Shown here: piece after piece, positions 1 through 12,800 of the stretch | Layout: each line of letters begins with the position of its first letter | How positions within the stretch are numbered: position 1 is the first letter of the stretch | DNA from: Hirudo medicinalis | Lineage: Eukaryota; Annelida; Clitellata; Hirudinida; Hirudinidae | Direction of reading: 5' to 3' | Length of the DNA: 64,000 nt | NCBI GenBank assembly: GCA_011800805.1 | Contig: MPNW01000079.1 | Coordinates: forward strand, 208,313 to 272,312 | Program-made: the position numbers and the translations under genes | The notes under the pieces: generated by a model | What the model was told of the DNA's origin: nothing | Database searches by the model: none | Seen by the model: only the letters and a program-made list of their open reading frames with translations

Positions 1-229
1 AACTGCGATTGGCGATGCGCTAAAACAGTCAAATTACCCAAAATTTATTCACCGCAGGATACAGTTTGAAACCAGTTTGTTAGCATGGGAATCAAATATG
101 AAAGCCCACAAAGTTACAAAAGGTTACTCGACCCAAGACTGATAATTCTAAAAGCTTTTCAAACCAAAATCACAAGTAAAACACTCTAGTAATCAAAGCC
201 TCATCCAAAGTTACGGTAAATGACCAGGC

Positions 230-3200
230 TCATGACTGGACCACATCCATCTCACAGTGATTGAATCTCAATTTCTTTATTGCTCCACCTTTCCTTCTTT
301 GTACCTCTGGCTTGGAGACCAACTTAAGAGAACCCTGAAATTCAGAATAGAAACAGCATTCATTATTGAGTATTGACAATAGCTACTTAAACCTTTTAAG
401 ATTTACCAAAGGACTATCTTTGAAGCAGTATAGTGCCCTTGTTTTTGGAGTGAGTGGAACTTTGAAAGGAGAGTTGAGGTGGAATGTGCCACCCAAAGTT
501 TCCCTAAAAGTGAAGTAATGGTTTTATTTATTCAATGTGATATTTACAAGCAATCATCAAAACCTCTCTGTTGGCTCTTGTTGCTGAGTTGTACTCATGA
601 TGTTGGCAGGGTGTTGCTGTGCCAGTTGCTGAGATTAAAAAGATGACTTTAGTGCATTGGCTCCCACAATTAACAAATCAATTAAAGCTTGAAATCAAGC
701 ATCCCACAAGTTCTTGGAGCACATCCCTCAAGTCATTTTCCATATCTTTAAATAACCAAATTTAATTTTGCTTCATATGTGTCAGAAGCACATTAAAAGA
801 TAACAGAAATTCTATCAAAATTGGACCAATTATAGAAGATAAGAAGTTTTGACAAAAGTGTCCCTTTTAGATAGAAACAATAAAATGTAAACAAAAATGG
901 GGAGGGTGCAAGATTAAACCTATAAGGTTAGACTAATTTGAAAGAGGTTAAGTCTGCCTATAAATGCTTGAAATATAGCATGAAAGCATTTATATAACGT
1001 GACAGAAAAAGCAAGACTTGCAGTAACATAAACAATCTTAAAATTCAGAACAATGAGGGCTCAACCAACTACAAAAGTCACATTCACAATCTGTGAAGTT
1101 ATTAAAAACATTTAATTTTCTAAGCATTTTGAGGAAGAACACAAATGAATGCAATAATTACCGAGTGAGGGTTGAGCGAAATTAGGTAGCTCTCCAACTC
1201 AGGAACGAATATTTTGTTGTAAAAGCAAATGATTGGTCCCCTCTCTCCATTGTCAATCAAAACATTTTTCTCCAACTGAACAAAAACAAACCAAATCACT
1301 GAGCAGTTAAGGATGTGCACTAACACCATCGAAGAAAAGTGAAAATTCACCTTTGCGAGAGTTCCGCCCATTGAGCTTTTGTAAGCTGCGATGATTTCAT
1401 TAAACTTCACCTCGTGTTCGTGGATTTTTGGCACGCCATACATGCAGCACATGAGAATCTGAAAAATATCCTCTTTAATAACTAACTCAAACAACTACAC
1501 AAAGAAAATGATTGACTTCAAATCAATAACAACAGAAATGCTTAGAATGTGCAGAATGCTTTAGAACCTGGTCAATGTGTCTGTCCTTAAAAAGCTGAGA
1601 CTTGTTCTGAAGGCAATAATTAAAGCAGCTAACAATCTTGGAAACCTGAAATTCACAGTTAACTAAAATTTAAAGAAAACAATGACCGTGTGACAATGTC
1701 CGAACTATTTTGTCATGTAGCAGATAAAATTTCAGTTTTTCAGTCAGTCTTGTTACTGTGTCAAAACTCGTTCTGATACACTACTTTTTATCAGCCTACT
1801 TTGAAGTATCAGCAGTTCCTAAGATCATTAATAAAGAATGAAAGTTTCAGCTATTTAATAAGGTCTCACTTAATTATCTAGTTGGACCCATTTTCAGAAA
1901 CAAGAGAAGATTTTGATTAAGTTGAATTAATTGGGGCTTGCAATGTAATTCAAGAGTTGAAAAAAATTGTGATGACAATGTACAAAATATTGAGCATTTT
2001 GAGGCAAGAATTCCAAACCTTTTTAAGAAAGGGAAAGTGAAAGAAGTCATCTCACAATGCATGCTCCACTTCAATATTTTATGACAAGTTATTTTACGTC
2101 GTCACATTTAGATATTCCCGACCATGTCGTGTAGAAGAGAAGTAAAAAAAAAAACCAAACAACAAAAACCACTAACAAGGAATGCTGGGATGTTCAGAGT
2201 AGCATGAAGCTGCATCAGTTTTTGGCGACCAAGTTTAGAGGCTGGCAAAGGCAAATTAACCTCTCTATCAAAACATGATTCCAACAAAAATCATTCTTGG
2301 AAATATTTTCATATTTATTTAAAGCAAACCTTTGGTTAAAAATAAACTGGTTGGTCGTGTCTTTCTTGGCGAATCTTGGCACATTTCTCGGCAGAACCTT
2401 AACAAAGTAAAACCCCTCAAGCCCGAGTTAAAAGACTAAAATTATCTGCAAACTAACGTGGAATTTGACTGGTCCACGAGAGGAAGCGAATCTCCAAACT
2501 TGATCCTGAAGTGAGTCATGCTAGCATTTGGAGCCGAAGCAACAAACTCAGATTCAAAAACCTGTGAACCCTTAAATAATAAATATCTGATTCTTTAAAC
2601 AGAAATATCACGTCAATGAAATGAAACGAAATATAAACAATGTACTAAATGTTCTTACACTATTCCAGCCTATGTAAGAAACAATTTTCTCCTCAATCTT
2701 CGTCAAGTGCTGAAAAAAAAAATTCTCTTGCAAATGAAAATGACTCGAACAAGACTAATGTTTATGTATCACTTATGAACAAGATTAATATTAGTTGCAA
2801 CCTCTTTCAAATAACTTGGCAGATTTTGCTTGATCTGTATAAAGTTGTCAATCACTTTGAAAAAATCAAAACTTTGCAGAACTAGAGAATCCAAAATCCA
2901 TGGAAAGGCAAAATTGGAAATTGTCGACTCAGGGGAATTTGCAGGAAAGGTCGTGGCAAAGGGAAAGGCTGGAAAGTATAATTTCAATGACATACGACGA
3001 ATTAAAGCACTGAAGAATGGTACCCTTAACGAGTTCAATGCAGTGCAGTCCAACTCACTGTGGAATTCGTAGACATGGAGAACCACTTCAAGAGAACATG
3101 CAACAAGGCTTTTATGAAACACATCTTTCTTTAAGAAAGATGTCAAGTCAGCCTGAAGCCTCTCCTTTTCCTGAGTGTAGGAATGCAAACCAATAAATAA

Positions 3201-6200
3201 CATTTAATTATATTTGAATATTCACATGCTCAAAATCACATCAAATTCTACTTTGTTCAAATGATATTACAAATTACTTGCTAAAATCTACAGGAGTTAA
3301 TTGTATCCTCTTCATCAGATAAGCAATTATTCATGCTTTAATGAAAAGAAAACCGGATTCCAAATAAAATAATGAAACCAACGGAAATAATCATGGCCTC
3401 CAAGACGTCATAGTAAACAGAAGTTGCAATTTTGAAGCGACTCCTTGCAATTCCTCTTCTTTTGGTGGCCTTGCTATAGGCAGTAACAAAAAGATTCTCC
3501 ATTTCCAAAAGAATTTCTGAAATCCGCTGTCGAGGATTCTCCCTGCATTCCTAAACAATTTGTTTTAATTCATATTGAAATGTTGCATTGTAAAGATGTT
3601 TTAGTTAAGCTATTGATGCCGTGATTAACTCTGATATGCGATATTAAGCTTAGTCAGTCGGTAGAATCTTCTGACTTCCTTATGGCTGACCCTTGCCTCA
3701 TATTTAATATTTTCGTTAATAAGAGAAATTCTACAAAAAAATGTCATCCGAATCAAATAATTTTGAATATCATTTCTGTATCAAACACAACTAAGTTTTG
3801 TGTTCATTCAAATGCAATTAAATGGTTAAATTGAACAAAAGTAACAAAGTTACACTTACATTAAAATAATGAGCAAGTTCAGGTGAAGGATGGGAGGAAA
3901 TCATTTTGAAGGCACTCTTCAATTCTTGAATCCTTGCCATAGCTTGCCTGCTCAGAGGTAATAGAAATCAAGAATGTCAGGTCCAGAATGTTAGTTCACA
4001 ATGATTGTGGCACAAAACAACAAGCGCTATTTATGAATTGTCAGATAACTTGTTAAACATCAAAGAAAAGAAATTTTCCCTAACAATAATCTTATAATAT
4101 ATGAAAACAGATAAACATTACCCCACTGGAGTATCAAAGTTTTCTATCTGTTGTTCAGCTGGAGACACCTGTAAGCTAGAAAATAATAGCTTTCAAGCAT
4201 ACAATAATGAAAATACTAATGATTTTAATCAAATAACTTTTGTATGTCTCAACTACTCTAGTAATTGAAAGAAAACCACAATTTTGTTGACAATATTGAT
4301 TGAACATTAAGTCTCTCAACAGCTCATTAGATTCGTCAGGAAGAGAAAAATTTAGTTTCCCAGAGTACATGGAGCGGCAAGAGATAATATTGCCGAGCCA
4401 GAACCTGGAAGAACAAGTAATAAATAACGGAAGCAGTCCAAAGAACAATCCAACTTCCCTCGCAAAGCAAATAGTCGAGCTAAGTCAACAATAATGAACA
4501 CCATCACCGAAGAGACTTATCAGAAGGTAATGAATAAAGAAATTGCAAGAGAAATTTGGGAAGAGTTGAAACAAAACTTCAAAACATCTTCAAAGGATGT
4601 TCCACATCTGCACCAATTTCTTTCACTTTACTTGATGACATCTTAAGTCATGATGCAAGGTCAAGTAGTCAAGCTTCCTGAGACAAGCAAATATGGTGCT
4701 GTAGACACTCACTCAGAGTTCTTCAGGCAAAAACTTGTAATTCACATTTTATACTTAGGATGCTCACTCATTTTATCAAGTAAAAAGATGACCCAATCAT
4801 TAGAAATTATTTTCATCTTTAGTGGAGATAGTTTTTAGGGAGTAAATATATTTTGGGATCCATGGTAAACTTGTTTTTGATTATGTTTTGTATTTATGGA
4901 ATGTTCTTCCTTCCAACATCCAACTCCCGAAAAACATCAACTATGGGCTAACATATTGCTTCAAGCTAAGAAGGGGTCTGCTTAACTGCACAGCCTCCTT
5001 GTCTCTCCTAGCCTCAACATATTCCTGGACACGAGGTCACAAATTTAAACTAAGAACTGGTAAAATCAGAAGTGAACTGACCCTTTCTTCTGTAACCAAG
5101 TTGTGAGACCATGGAACTCCCTGCATGTCGATATTGTAAATTCCTCGACTGTTTTGACTCAGCTATTCGCAAACTTAGGGGCCACTCATTTATGACATCC
5201 ACAAGGAGAGGGGGTACAAACAAAGTGGATGCTTGTGGAAGTGTGAAGGTAGGGATTAGCAGAATATGGATGTCCACAAAACAATAAACTTAGTAAAAAT
5301 ATCATAAAAAAAAGCAACTTTTTTAACAATTCAACCCATAAATTGAGTGAGAACTTATAAATTTTAAACCTAGATGTCATGAGGGGGCCTCACTATCAGC
5401 TTGCATTGTCTTGTCGTGAACTCATGATATCTGCATGGGCATGGAGGGTCATTGTAAAATGACCGGCCTTTAAATTAGCGAGATGTGCACTTTGCATTGC
5501 CACCCACAAAGGGGATGGGGGGGTAACTTGATGTGGATGTTTGTGGACAGTGAGGGAGGGATGCAAAAATCCAGTTTTTGTGTGGACATCATATATGGAT
5601 GGCCCCTTAACCCAAATCAAAACTTCACCTACAAATAATTTTTGTGTGTCCACAAACGAATGTATTTAATTCTAATTTTTTATCTGCAGGGGCTTAGTTC
5701 AGTTTTTTGCTGTCATTATTTGTTGCTTTCACTCAAGTTTGTGCATTTCTGTTTTCTTGAGCACACTTGGTCATGCAAGAGGATGAACGACCCTTTGACC
5801 GAAGTTGATAATAAATAAAAAATTTAGGACCAGTGCCCTAGCAATAAGTATTATAAACTAGGCCTGGGATCTTTAACAATTAACTAATCAATTATTCCTT
5901 ATTTTAACTATTAAAATTTTTAAAAACTATTAATTAATATAAATGCTTGGTGGTAAAAAGCATGTCAGGCATTGCCACTGTTTTCGTCGCTGACAAAGCA
6001 CATGACTATAAATGACGATGATCCGGGTTACACAGCCAAATTCAAGGAAGCCTCTGTTCATAACTACCATTATTGAATTAATAATAGGAGAAGTTATATT
6101 CATATTGCTAATGGAAAATATGCTTTTTGGCTCAGAAAGACAGCCTGAGCTCGCGGTACGAAATAAAAAAAGATCATCAATTTAGCCTCGAGCCGGGAGT

Positions 6201-8491
6201 TGCCGACCGGTATAGTGGTTTTATGAAGAAACATTCGTATTGTTTCTCATCATAAACCAGATGCATGTCCACCACAAGGGCGATGGTCCAACATGGATGT
6301 TGTCAACTCTTCTCCCTATTGGAAGATGTTGTTGACAATAACAAGTTGGATGTGGAAAGGATCTGGAATTATGAAGAAATAGGAATTTCTACAATACCTA
6401 AATCTCTTTCAAAAATTTATCTTTGCCAAAGGGAAAAAGCAGGTTGATGCAAAGGCCTCTGCAGAAAGATGCCAGCTTGTTACAACATTGATATGCCTGC
6501 TGCCAGAGTCACAGATGGGAATATTACTCATATGCAGGAGTAGATGAATCAGATAAAGATCCCAACTTTGTTTGCAAAATTTGTCCGGACTGAGACATTT
6601 GTATTTCTATGTGATGGTTTGCATTTTTGTTAAAAATATTTGTTAGTCTTTGCCATTTACAAAATTAGCCTTAAATAGTACCCCATTTTGCTTGAGACAT
6701 GTTGATTTAATCATTGAGTGATTTTATTAACATCCATTTCATGATTAGATGATTATGATTATAAAAACATTTAACTATAGACATGCCATGCAGTGGAAAA
6801 TCTTAATGTTTATTCTACATTTTGTTTTATTTGGCTCGCATTATGTATGTCTACTCAGCAACAATTAGGACGAACATTATCAACCACCACAAATTCCCTA
6901 ACCAGTGAGTGCTGAGATAGAATTCACCTCGGAGAAAATCCAATTCATCAATATCTCCCAATTGCTTGTGGAGAACAGAATAATTTCCCACAAGTTGTGA
7001 CACCTTTGCATTATTTTTAAACAAATCCACATTTTTTTTAAATTAACACAACTCCTTAAATAACAAGCTCACATCAATCCTGCCATCCAAAAGAGGCAAA
7101 TTTTGAACTTCCAATTCAAAATAATTTGATTTCATACATTTGACCTGTATTAACAATAGCGCTAATAGAGATATACGATAATGGCTAAACGATTACAAAA
7201 TTACATGTAATACATCTTGGAATGCATTTTGTGATTCTGTTTGAGCTTACAAAATAACTCAATGTATCAGGATCAAGTAATCCTCTAAAAACCACAAAAC
7301 TTAAAAACCATATCCCTACCTCATCCAGATTGGCCCCATATCTTCGACACAATTCCTTCAAGATGCAATCCTCTTCCGAAGTTGTCGCATGTTTCAAAGA
7401 ATCTGACGATTGTAAATAATTAAATAAAAGTAAACACATGTCCGTAATCAACTTCGATGAACTGTCACAAACAAAACGGCGAGTGCAACATCGGGGGCAA
7501 AACCATCCAAATAACATGCTCCACACAGCACAATAGAAGATGGAATGATTCAGCCAGCTTCAAACTTCCCTCCTGTTGCTGCATGCTAGCTACAAATAGC
7601 CCAAAGTCACAGCATAGAAGAATAAGAACCATTTCACATAATACCAACATTTTATGGTTATGTACATCAGCCAACATAAAGCTTTCTCCGACAGATTTTG
7701 ACCATCTAAGCTACATTTGTTTATGAAAATTACTGATGGGAGTTCATTCGACAAAAATGATGCTGCCGGTACGACGTAAAATTTAAATTCCTTACCCGGA
7801 ACCTCGAATGCAGCCGTTCGCAAATATGTCCGAACACATTCTAAACAACAAAATGCCAAAGTTGAAAATAGTTCAAAGAAGTTCAGAAATCAATATACTT
7901 TTCTAATTTCCTATAAAGAGGACATGACACAAGAAACTTGTGCTGGACAAGAGTCAAATGCTGCCCAACTGCATTGCTCATTAAAAGCTTGTCTTGCAAA
8001 GTTCTCATTCTCTTAAGAAATTCACTGACCCTGACAAATCAACAGCTATTATTTTGGGAGTTGAACTAAATAACCTCACCAATGTACTCCACCTGACATT
8101 CGTCACCTTCAGTAAATTAGTTACTGTGTTGGGCATTAGTCCAGAATTTAGCAATTGAGACTCTAATGATCCATAAACAAATCTAGGCGAGTAAATAATG
8201 CATGTAAATATTATAAGATCACAAAGCAAGCAACATAACCAACCTGGCTTCTATCATAGAAACATAAATGGTACAAGCGATCAACTCATTCAATTCCTTA
8301 AAAGTAGAAACTCAATGGATCCTCTTTTCAATAAAACAAACTCAATACGTGACTCTAAAACTCACGAAAGGCTGTGAATGAGAAGCTTCCTCCAAACCTT
8401 GTATGTACGAAAAAACCTGATCACTGAGCTCACTAAGACTCAGTTGAGTACAAAGCTCTTCAATAACATCTTGCATGGAATCACTATGAGC
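230..8491 (-). CDS. RB1: Retinoblastoma protein (RB1 orthologue), multi-exon, 3' end uncertain
   Basis: Pocket-protein tumour suppressor that binds E2F and chromatin factors in the nucleus. Exons read downward: 8491-8366, 8296-8244, 8182-8093, 8030-7931, 7840-7796, 7710-7516, 7451-7320, 7144-7073, 7003-6928, 4168-4122, 3947-3860, 3550-3383, 3170-2802, 2709-2659, 2561-2458, 2397-2330, 2262-2177, 1645-1568, 1458-1351, 1275-1162, 628-564 (weak donor), 503-407, 334-230. Motifs seen: N-terminal ELCTQL and HLLLCCVEH, pocket A KDVFHKSLVACSLEVV and FPWILDSLVLQSFDFFKVI, pocket B KDRHIDQILMCCMYGVPK, C-terminal KKLRF. Phases close except between 6928 and 4168, where an exon of length 3n+2 is unfound. 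The first Met may be an ATG at 8580 directly followed by a GT donor, or the in-exon Met at 8476. The last exon either stops at 230-232 or splices at 256 to an exon beyond the left edge. FPWIL and MYGVPK favour RB1 over p107/p130. Confidence 0.93.
4494..4646 (+). mobile_element. Fragment resembling copia-type Gag (UBN2-like), in RB1 intron
   Basis: A 50-codon open stretch contains the pattern KEIAREIWEELKQNF, like the conserved 'taaelWd.Lk..f' block of Ty1/copia Gag polyproteins. No protease, integrase or LTR is seen nearby, so it is a relic if the match is right. It lies antisense inside the large RB1 intron. Identification rests on one short motif. Confidence 0.4.
4888..5210 (+). mobile_element. 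3' end of a decayed LINE reverse transcriptase ORF, in RB1 intron
   Basis: Reading in two frames gives WTRGHKFKLRTGK followed after a frameshift by FFCNQVVRPWNSLHVDIV and then a stop near 5210. This matches the tail of many CR1/Jockey-like LINE ORF2 proteins (TRGH...K...FF..RVV..WN.LP..VV). The frameshift shows that it is dead. Only the C-terminal roughly 100 codons remain. Confidence 0.7.
5190..5610. repeat. Two diverged copies of a GGATGTTTGTGG-containing block
   Basis: The stretches at about 5195-5280 and 5505-5600 share an order of elements: a 'cacaa.g.ggg.gggg' run, 'gtggatg.ttgtgga', 'gaggg.agggat', and 'tggatgtccac' or 'tgtggacatc'. They look like a diverged tandem duplication of non-coding repeat just downstream of the LINE tail. 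Open frames here on the minus strand show no protein similarity and are not called. Confidence 0.4.
6190..6530 (+). mobile_element. Pogo/Tigger-like DDE transposase fragment, in RB1 intron
   Basis: Pieces in shifted frames read YSGFMKKHS, then TRAMVQHG, LLEDVVDNNKLDVERIWNYEE, GISTIPKS and, after a frameshift near 6440, KKQVDAKASAERCQLVTT. This follows the pogo-superfamily order FMkRHp...aRa...F..LL..v....RIWN.DETG.stVpk...KKQVg..tSaERG.lVT. Stops and frameshifts mark it as a dead fragment. The family's DETG triad is already changed to EEIG. Confidence 0.75.
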
Positions 8492-8499
8492 CTGAAATG

Positions 8500-9756
8500 T
8501 TTTAATAAGTGGATAGATTAAGCATAAGAACTTTCCAAAAATTCAAAAAGTTTTTTAATTGTACACAAAAACAATACCATTTTCACTTCAGGTCAGGAAA
8601 ACCTGAAAACGACAAAGCAATATTTTAGAGAAAAAAGAAACTTTGAGACAAAGCTAAATGTTCTAAAATGAACATCAGTATATAATTTCGAAAACTTGTC
8701 ACAATAAATAAGTTACGCAACCACAATAGTTGTCATCTCGGATCTTAATTAACGGCTCTGACATCATATTAAGATGTGGCCTCAACCAAGAGATTCAGCC
8801 ATCTCCACCTACTATATGTGTGAACTTTTCAGCGAAAAATAGCGGCAATGATTTTTCGTGTCATTCCTAAGCCATTATCACTGACTTTTCCACAAACGTC
8901 CAAAACTTAAAGAGCTCAATGGGAACACTTTACCATCTCACCTAGATCCGAGGCTTTGATCCCACCCAACCAGTAAAAAGTTTTGGCGGGCAGGATGATA
9001 TCAGAATCGAGTTGGGCGACTCATACCTATCAAATATTCCCGATGAGTTTTAAGGGTTTTATTTTAAGATTTTGTTTCAAAATATATTCTAAAATATAAT
9101 TATAAGTGCTTAGCTTTTTCAATAAATTATAATTAAATGTAACAATAAAAATTGTTTCTTAAAACATAATAATAATGCAACCACTTGACAATAATTTTTG
9201 TCAAGGTCGGTCAGAGAAAATCTTCCAGCCACATCTCGTCATTACAGCCTAAAGTGGTAAAAACTATAACTTCACATAATATAAACATATATAAACTGTA
9301 TAAATAAACAGTTAACAAATCATAAGACTTGAATTTTAAATTAACCATTGATAAACGCTCGCGATTAAGATATATGATTTGGATTTCCAGAAAGCTGCAT
9401 GACTATTTCAGCAGTTCCATATTCTTAAGCACGTCGTTATTATCATCAAGGTTATCGTGAGTAGTGCAATATGTGGAATCACAATTTAACAAGATTAGCT
9501 GCAAGCATTAAATATAAGCTGATTATAATAAAACATCTATTGGCTTAGATTACGCACGTGCCTTACTCATGACTGACAAAAATGAGCTACTTATTAAAAT
9601 GAAAAATTATAACCTTTTCGTTGACCTTAACCTTTAAGTTTTGTATATAATTCTCCTCTGACCTCTCTCCATGCAGTGCTAGTTCGGCTCGTTTATCCGC
9701 TTTGAAAGGCCGTTAGGAAGGAATGCAAACCGGAAAGTTTCATTGCTTTAAGCGAA
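8500..9756. other. Head-to-head intergenic region between RB1 and glycogen synthase
   Basis: AT-rich spacer between the divergent RB1 (minus) and glycogen synthase (plus) genes. It contains a possible RB1 exon 1 (ATG at 8578-8580 followed by GT) and an E2F-like site at 8981-8990. No other coding signal was found. Confidence 0.6.
8981..8990 (+). promoter_or_regulatory. E2F-type binding site upstream of RB1
   Basis: TTTTGGCGGG matches the E2F consensus (TTTSSCGC/TTTGGCGGG). It lies about 400-490 bp upstream of the first RB1 coding sequence. RB1 promoters in other animals are known to carry E2F sites, so an autoregulatory role is plausible; this is inference from position and motif. Confidence 0.45.
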
Positions 9757-9763
9757 TATAAAA
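9757..9763 (+). promoter_or_regulatory. TATA-like box of glycogen synthase
   Basis: TATAAAA lies 114 bp upstream of the chosen ATG. In such AT-rich DNA chance matches are frequent, so support is mainly positional. Confidence 0.35.
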
Positions 9764-9870
9764 CCTTCCTTAAAATTTCGCATAGCCTTTAGATATTTTC
9801 ATTCCGCTGAAGCACCTGAACTAGAATCTACCTTGAAAAAGGGTAATCCTAGCAAAGCTTGATAAGGAAA

Positions 9871-12800
9871 ATGTCTTCTATGATGCGGGCCCGTAGAGGA
9901 TCGTTTGTTAAAAGTCTGAAGGATTTGGATGTGGATTTGGATGACTTTTTTTATGACGGCGGTCTGAGAGCTTCGCGGAAGAATCAGTGGTATTTTGAGA
10001 TCGCATGGGAAGTGGCCAACAAAGGTTTGCATAATTGTTTTAAAATAAACCTGATCAAATGTTTACTAATTTCTGAAATTTTGTCAGTTGGAGGAATTTA
10101 CACTGTCCTTAGAACGAAGGCTGCTGTTACTGTTGATGAGTTAGGAGAACAGTATTATATGGTTGGACCATATGTTGAACAATTTGTTAGAATGGAAGTG
10201 GAAGTTTGTGAACCAACCCATAACGAGGCCTTAATGAAGACTCTCCAACATATGAGAAGCCATGGAATGAAGGTAGGTTTACTAATGCTTGAGTTGTTTC
10301 TAAATTAATGAATGCCAAATGTTGAATCAGGTTGTCTTTGGGAGGTGGCTCATTGAGGGATGCCCAAATGTTATCCTCTTCGATATTGGATCAGGAGCAT
10401 GCAAGTTAAATGAATGGAAGAATGAACTTTGGGAAAGTTCACATATTGGAATACCTTGGCAAGATCGGGAATCAAACGATGCCGTCATCTTTGGATTTTT
10501 GACAGTTTGGCTGTTGGCTAAGGTTTGCTTCAAATTCAAATCATTGATAATTAGATGATTGTTGTAGTTTTTGTAACTGAATGATATTTTACATAATAAC
10601 TTCAGTTTCGTGAGAATTTGAACAATGAGCCTTATATAGTGGCTCACTTCCACGAATGGATAGCTGGTGTAGGACTTTTCATTTGCCATACAAGACATCT
10701 TGGCATATCAACAATCTTCACAACTCATGCTACACTTTTGGGAAGATATTTGAGTGCAGGATGTGCTGATCTTTACAACAGCCTTGACAGAGTTGGTGGA
10801 AGCTAAATTTTGTTTTGCTTTTGATACAGAGTTTTTTTTTGCAAGAGATCAGTTTTTGAGGCTAATCAATATTTTAAATTGAATCCATTTTGTCACTATC
10901 AATTTAGAAAAAGAGTATAGAAACATCTCTCATTGATCAAGTGATTAGTTAACAACAACATGGCTAGGAAACTACATATAAGAACTACATAATAAGACTA
11001 GCTTAAAGTGCTTTACTTGTTTCAGTTCAACTTAGATAAAGAGGCAGGAGACAGGGGAATCTATCACAGGTATTGCATTGAGAGGGCAGCAGCTCACTGT
11101 GCAGATGTTTTTACTACAGTCTCTGAAATCACTGGTTTCGAAGCTGAACATCTCCTGAAAAGAAAACCTGGTATTTTTAATTTTTAGTTGCTAATAAATT
11201 AGTTGCAGTTTCTTAATTTATAATTTTGACTCTGTTCGTCAAAACGATTGTTAGATAACTAATTGTTTTATTGCTATTGCAATGGATGATACAATGTTAG
11301 GATTTGTCTACATATTCTCCATTGTAAGTTAAACTTGTCCTTTTATTAGCCAATTGGAAATAAAGAGTTCCTATTGATTTACTGGTTCACATGATTTAGA
11401 TATGATTCTCCCAAATGGACTCAATGTCCAGAAATTTGCTGCACTGCATGAGTTCCAGAACAGACATGCTTTGGCAAAAGAGAAAATCAATACCTTTATT
11501 CGAGGACATTTTCACGGGTATAAAACACTTCATTTACTCTTTTGGGTGGCATTTATAATAATGTTGAAACTTATTTCAGTCATTACGATTTTGATCTGGA
11601 CAAGACATTGTATTTATTTATCGCCGGTCGATATGAATTTTCCAACAAAGGAGCAGACGTTTTTATTGAAGCTCTTGCCAGACTCAACTACATGCTTAAG
11701 GTATCTTTTAATTAATGTAAATGAAATAGTGACTTAAAGCTTATCATCTGGTTAATTAAAAAATGTATTTCTTTAATTGAATTCACTGGCTTTGTGAAGG
11801 TTGAAGGAAGCGAGGTGACGGTCGTGGCTTTCTTGATTTTTCCGACAAAGGCTTCAAACTTCAATGTCGAATCTCTCAGGGGACAGGCCATCTCAAAACA
11901 ACTCAGGGACACAGTCTCCGATCTTCAGAAAGAGATTGGACACAGAATTTTTGAGAGTTGCCTCAGGTTAACTTTTGTTGACATGATTATGGAACTTATT
12001 TTGGTTGTTTGTTAAATTGTGATCTGCTATATTATAAATTCTACTGTCTTATGTCAATGTCCTCTTGTGTTACACAAGTGTGATGAATTTGCATTTCTAT
12101 TTGCATCATTATTTATTTGCATTGTTTCCAGGGGTGAGCTTCCAAAAAGTGAGAATATGTTAATGAAAGAAGATCTTGTAAAGCTGAAGAGGTGTATTTA
12201 TGCTGCACAAGTGGGTTCAAATGAGTTTAATAATTTATTTTTAAAAAAGATTTTTATTTAATACTTTTGCCTTCCAGAGACACAACCTTCCTCCAATTTG
12301 TACACACAATGTGGTCGATGATGCAATTGATCCTGTACTATGTGCTTTTAGGAGATGTCAGCTTTTCAATTCTCACCAGGATAGAGTCAAAGTAAATTAA
12401 TCATTAAATAATTTTTTTTTGAGGATGCTTGCATTCTTGCAATTAGCAAACACTTGTTTGCAGGTCATATTTCATCCTGAGTTTCTCAATTCTACTAATC
12501 CTCTCTTTGGCATGGATTATGAGGAGTTTGTTAGAGGTTGCCATCTTGGGGTGTTTCCATCTTATTATGAACCTTGGGGCTATACTCCAGGTGAGTTTCA
12601 GGGGTTTTTTTTTAATTGAATGTCTATAAAAGTGTAAATGTAAGCAATCAGAATCATAACTTATTTGTCTTCTGTCAATTATGAAATATAGAGACAAAAT
12701 TAGGTTTTTCCTATAAATATTACTTTAATATGAACTTTGGAGAATCAATTATTCAAAGAATTATTTATCTTAAATGGATTTTAGTATGTGGTTTGCAGTG

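Noticed and set aside
1874..2074. Minus-strand frame reading FLKKVW...LKMLNIL, resembling the start of RB pocket B
   Set aside because: The true segment is supplied by exons 2397-2330 and 2262-2177 (SLFLTK then KLGRQKLMQLHATL), which close in phase; this one hits a stop and has no matching donor.
2830..3072. Plus-strand open frame of 80 codons
   Set aside because: Complement of RB1 pocket-A exon; no similarity of its own.
5396..5653. Minus-strand frame of 85 codons
   Set aside because: Falls in the diverged non-coding repeat and has no protein similarity.
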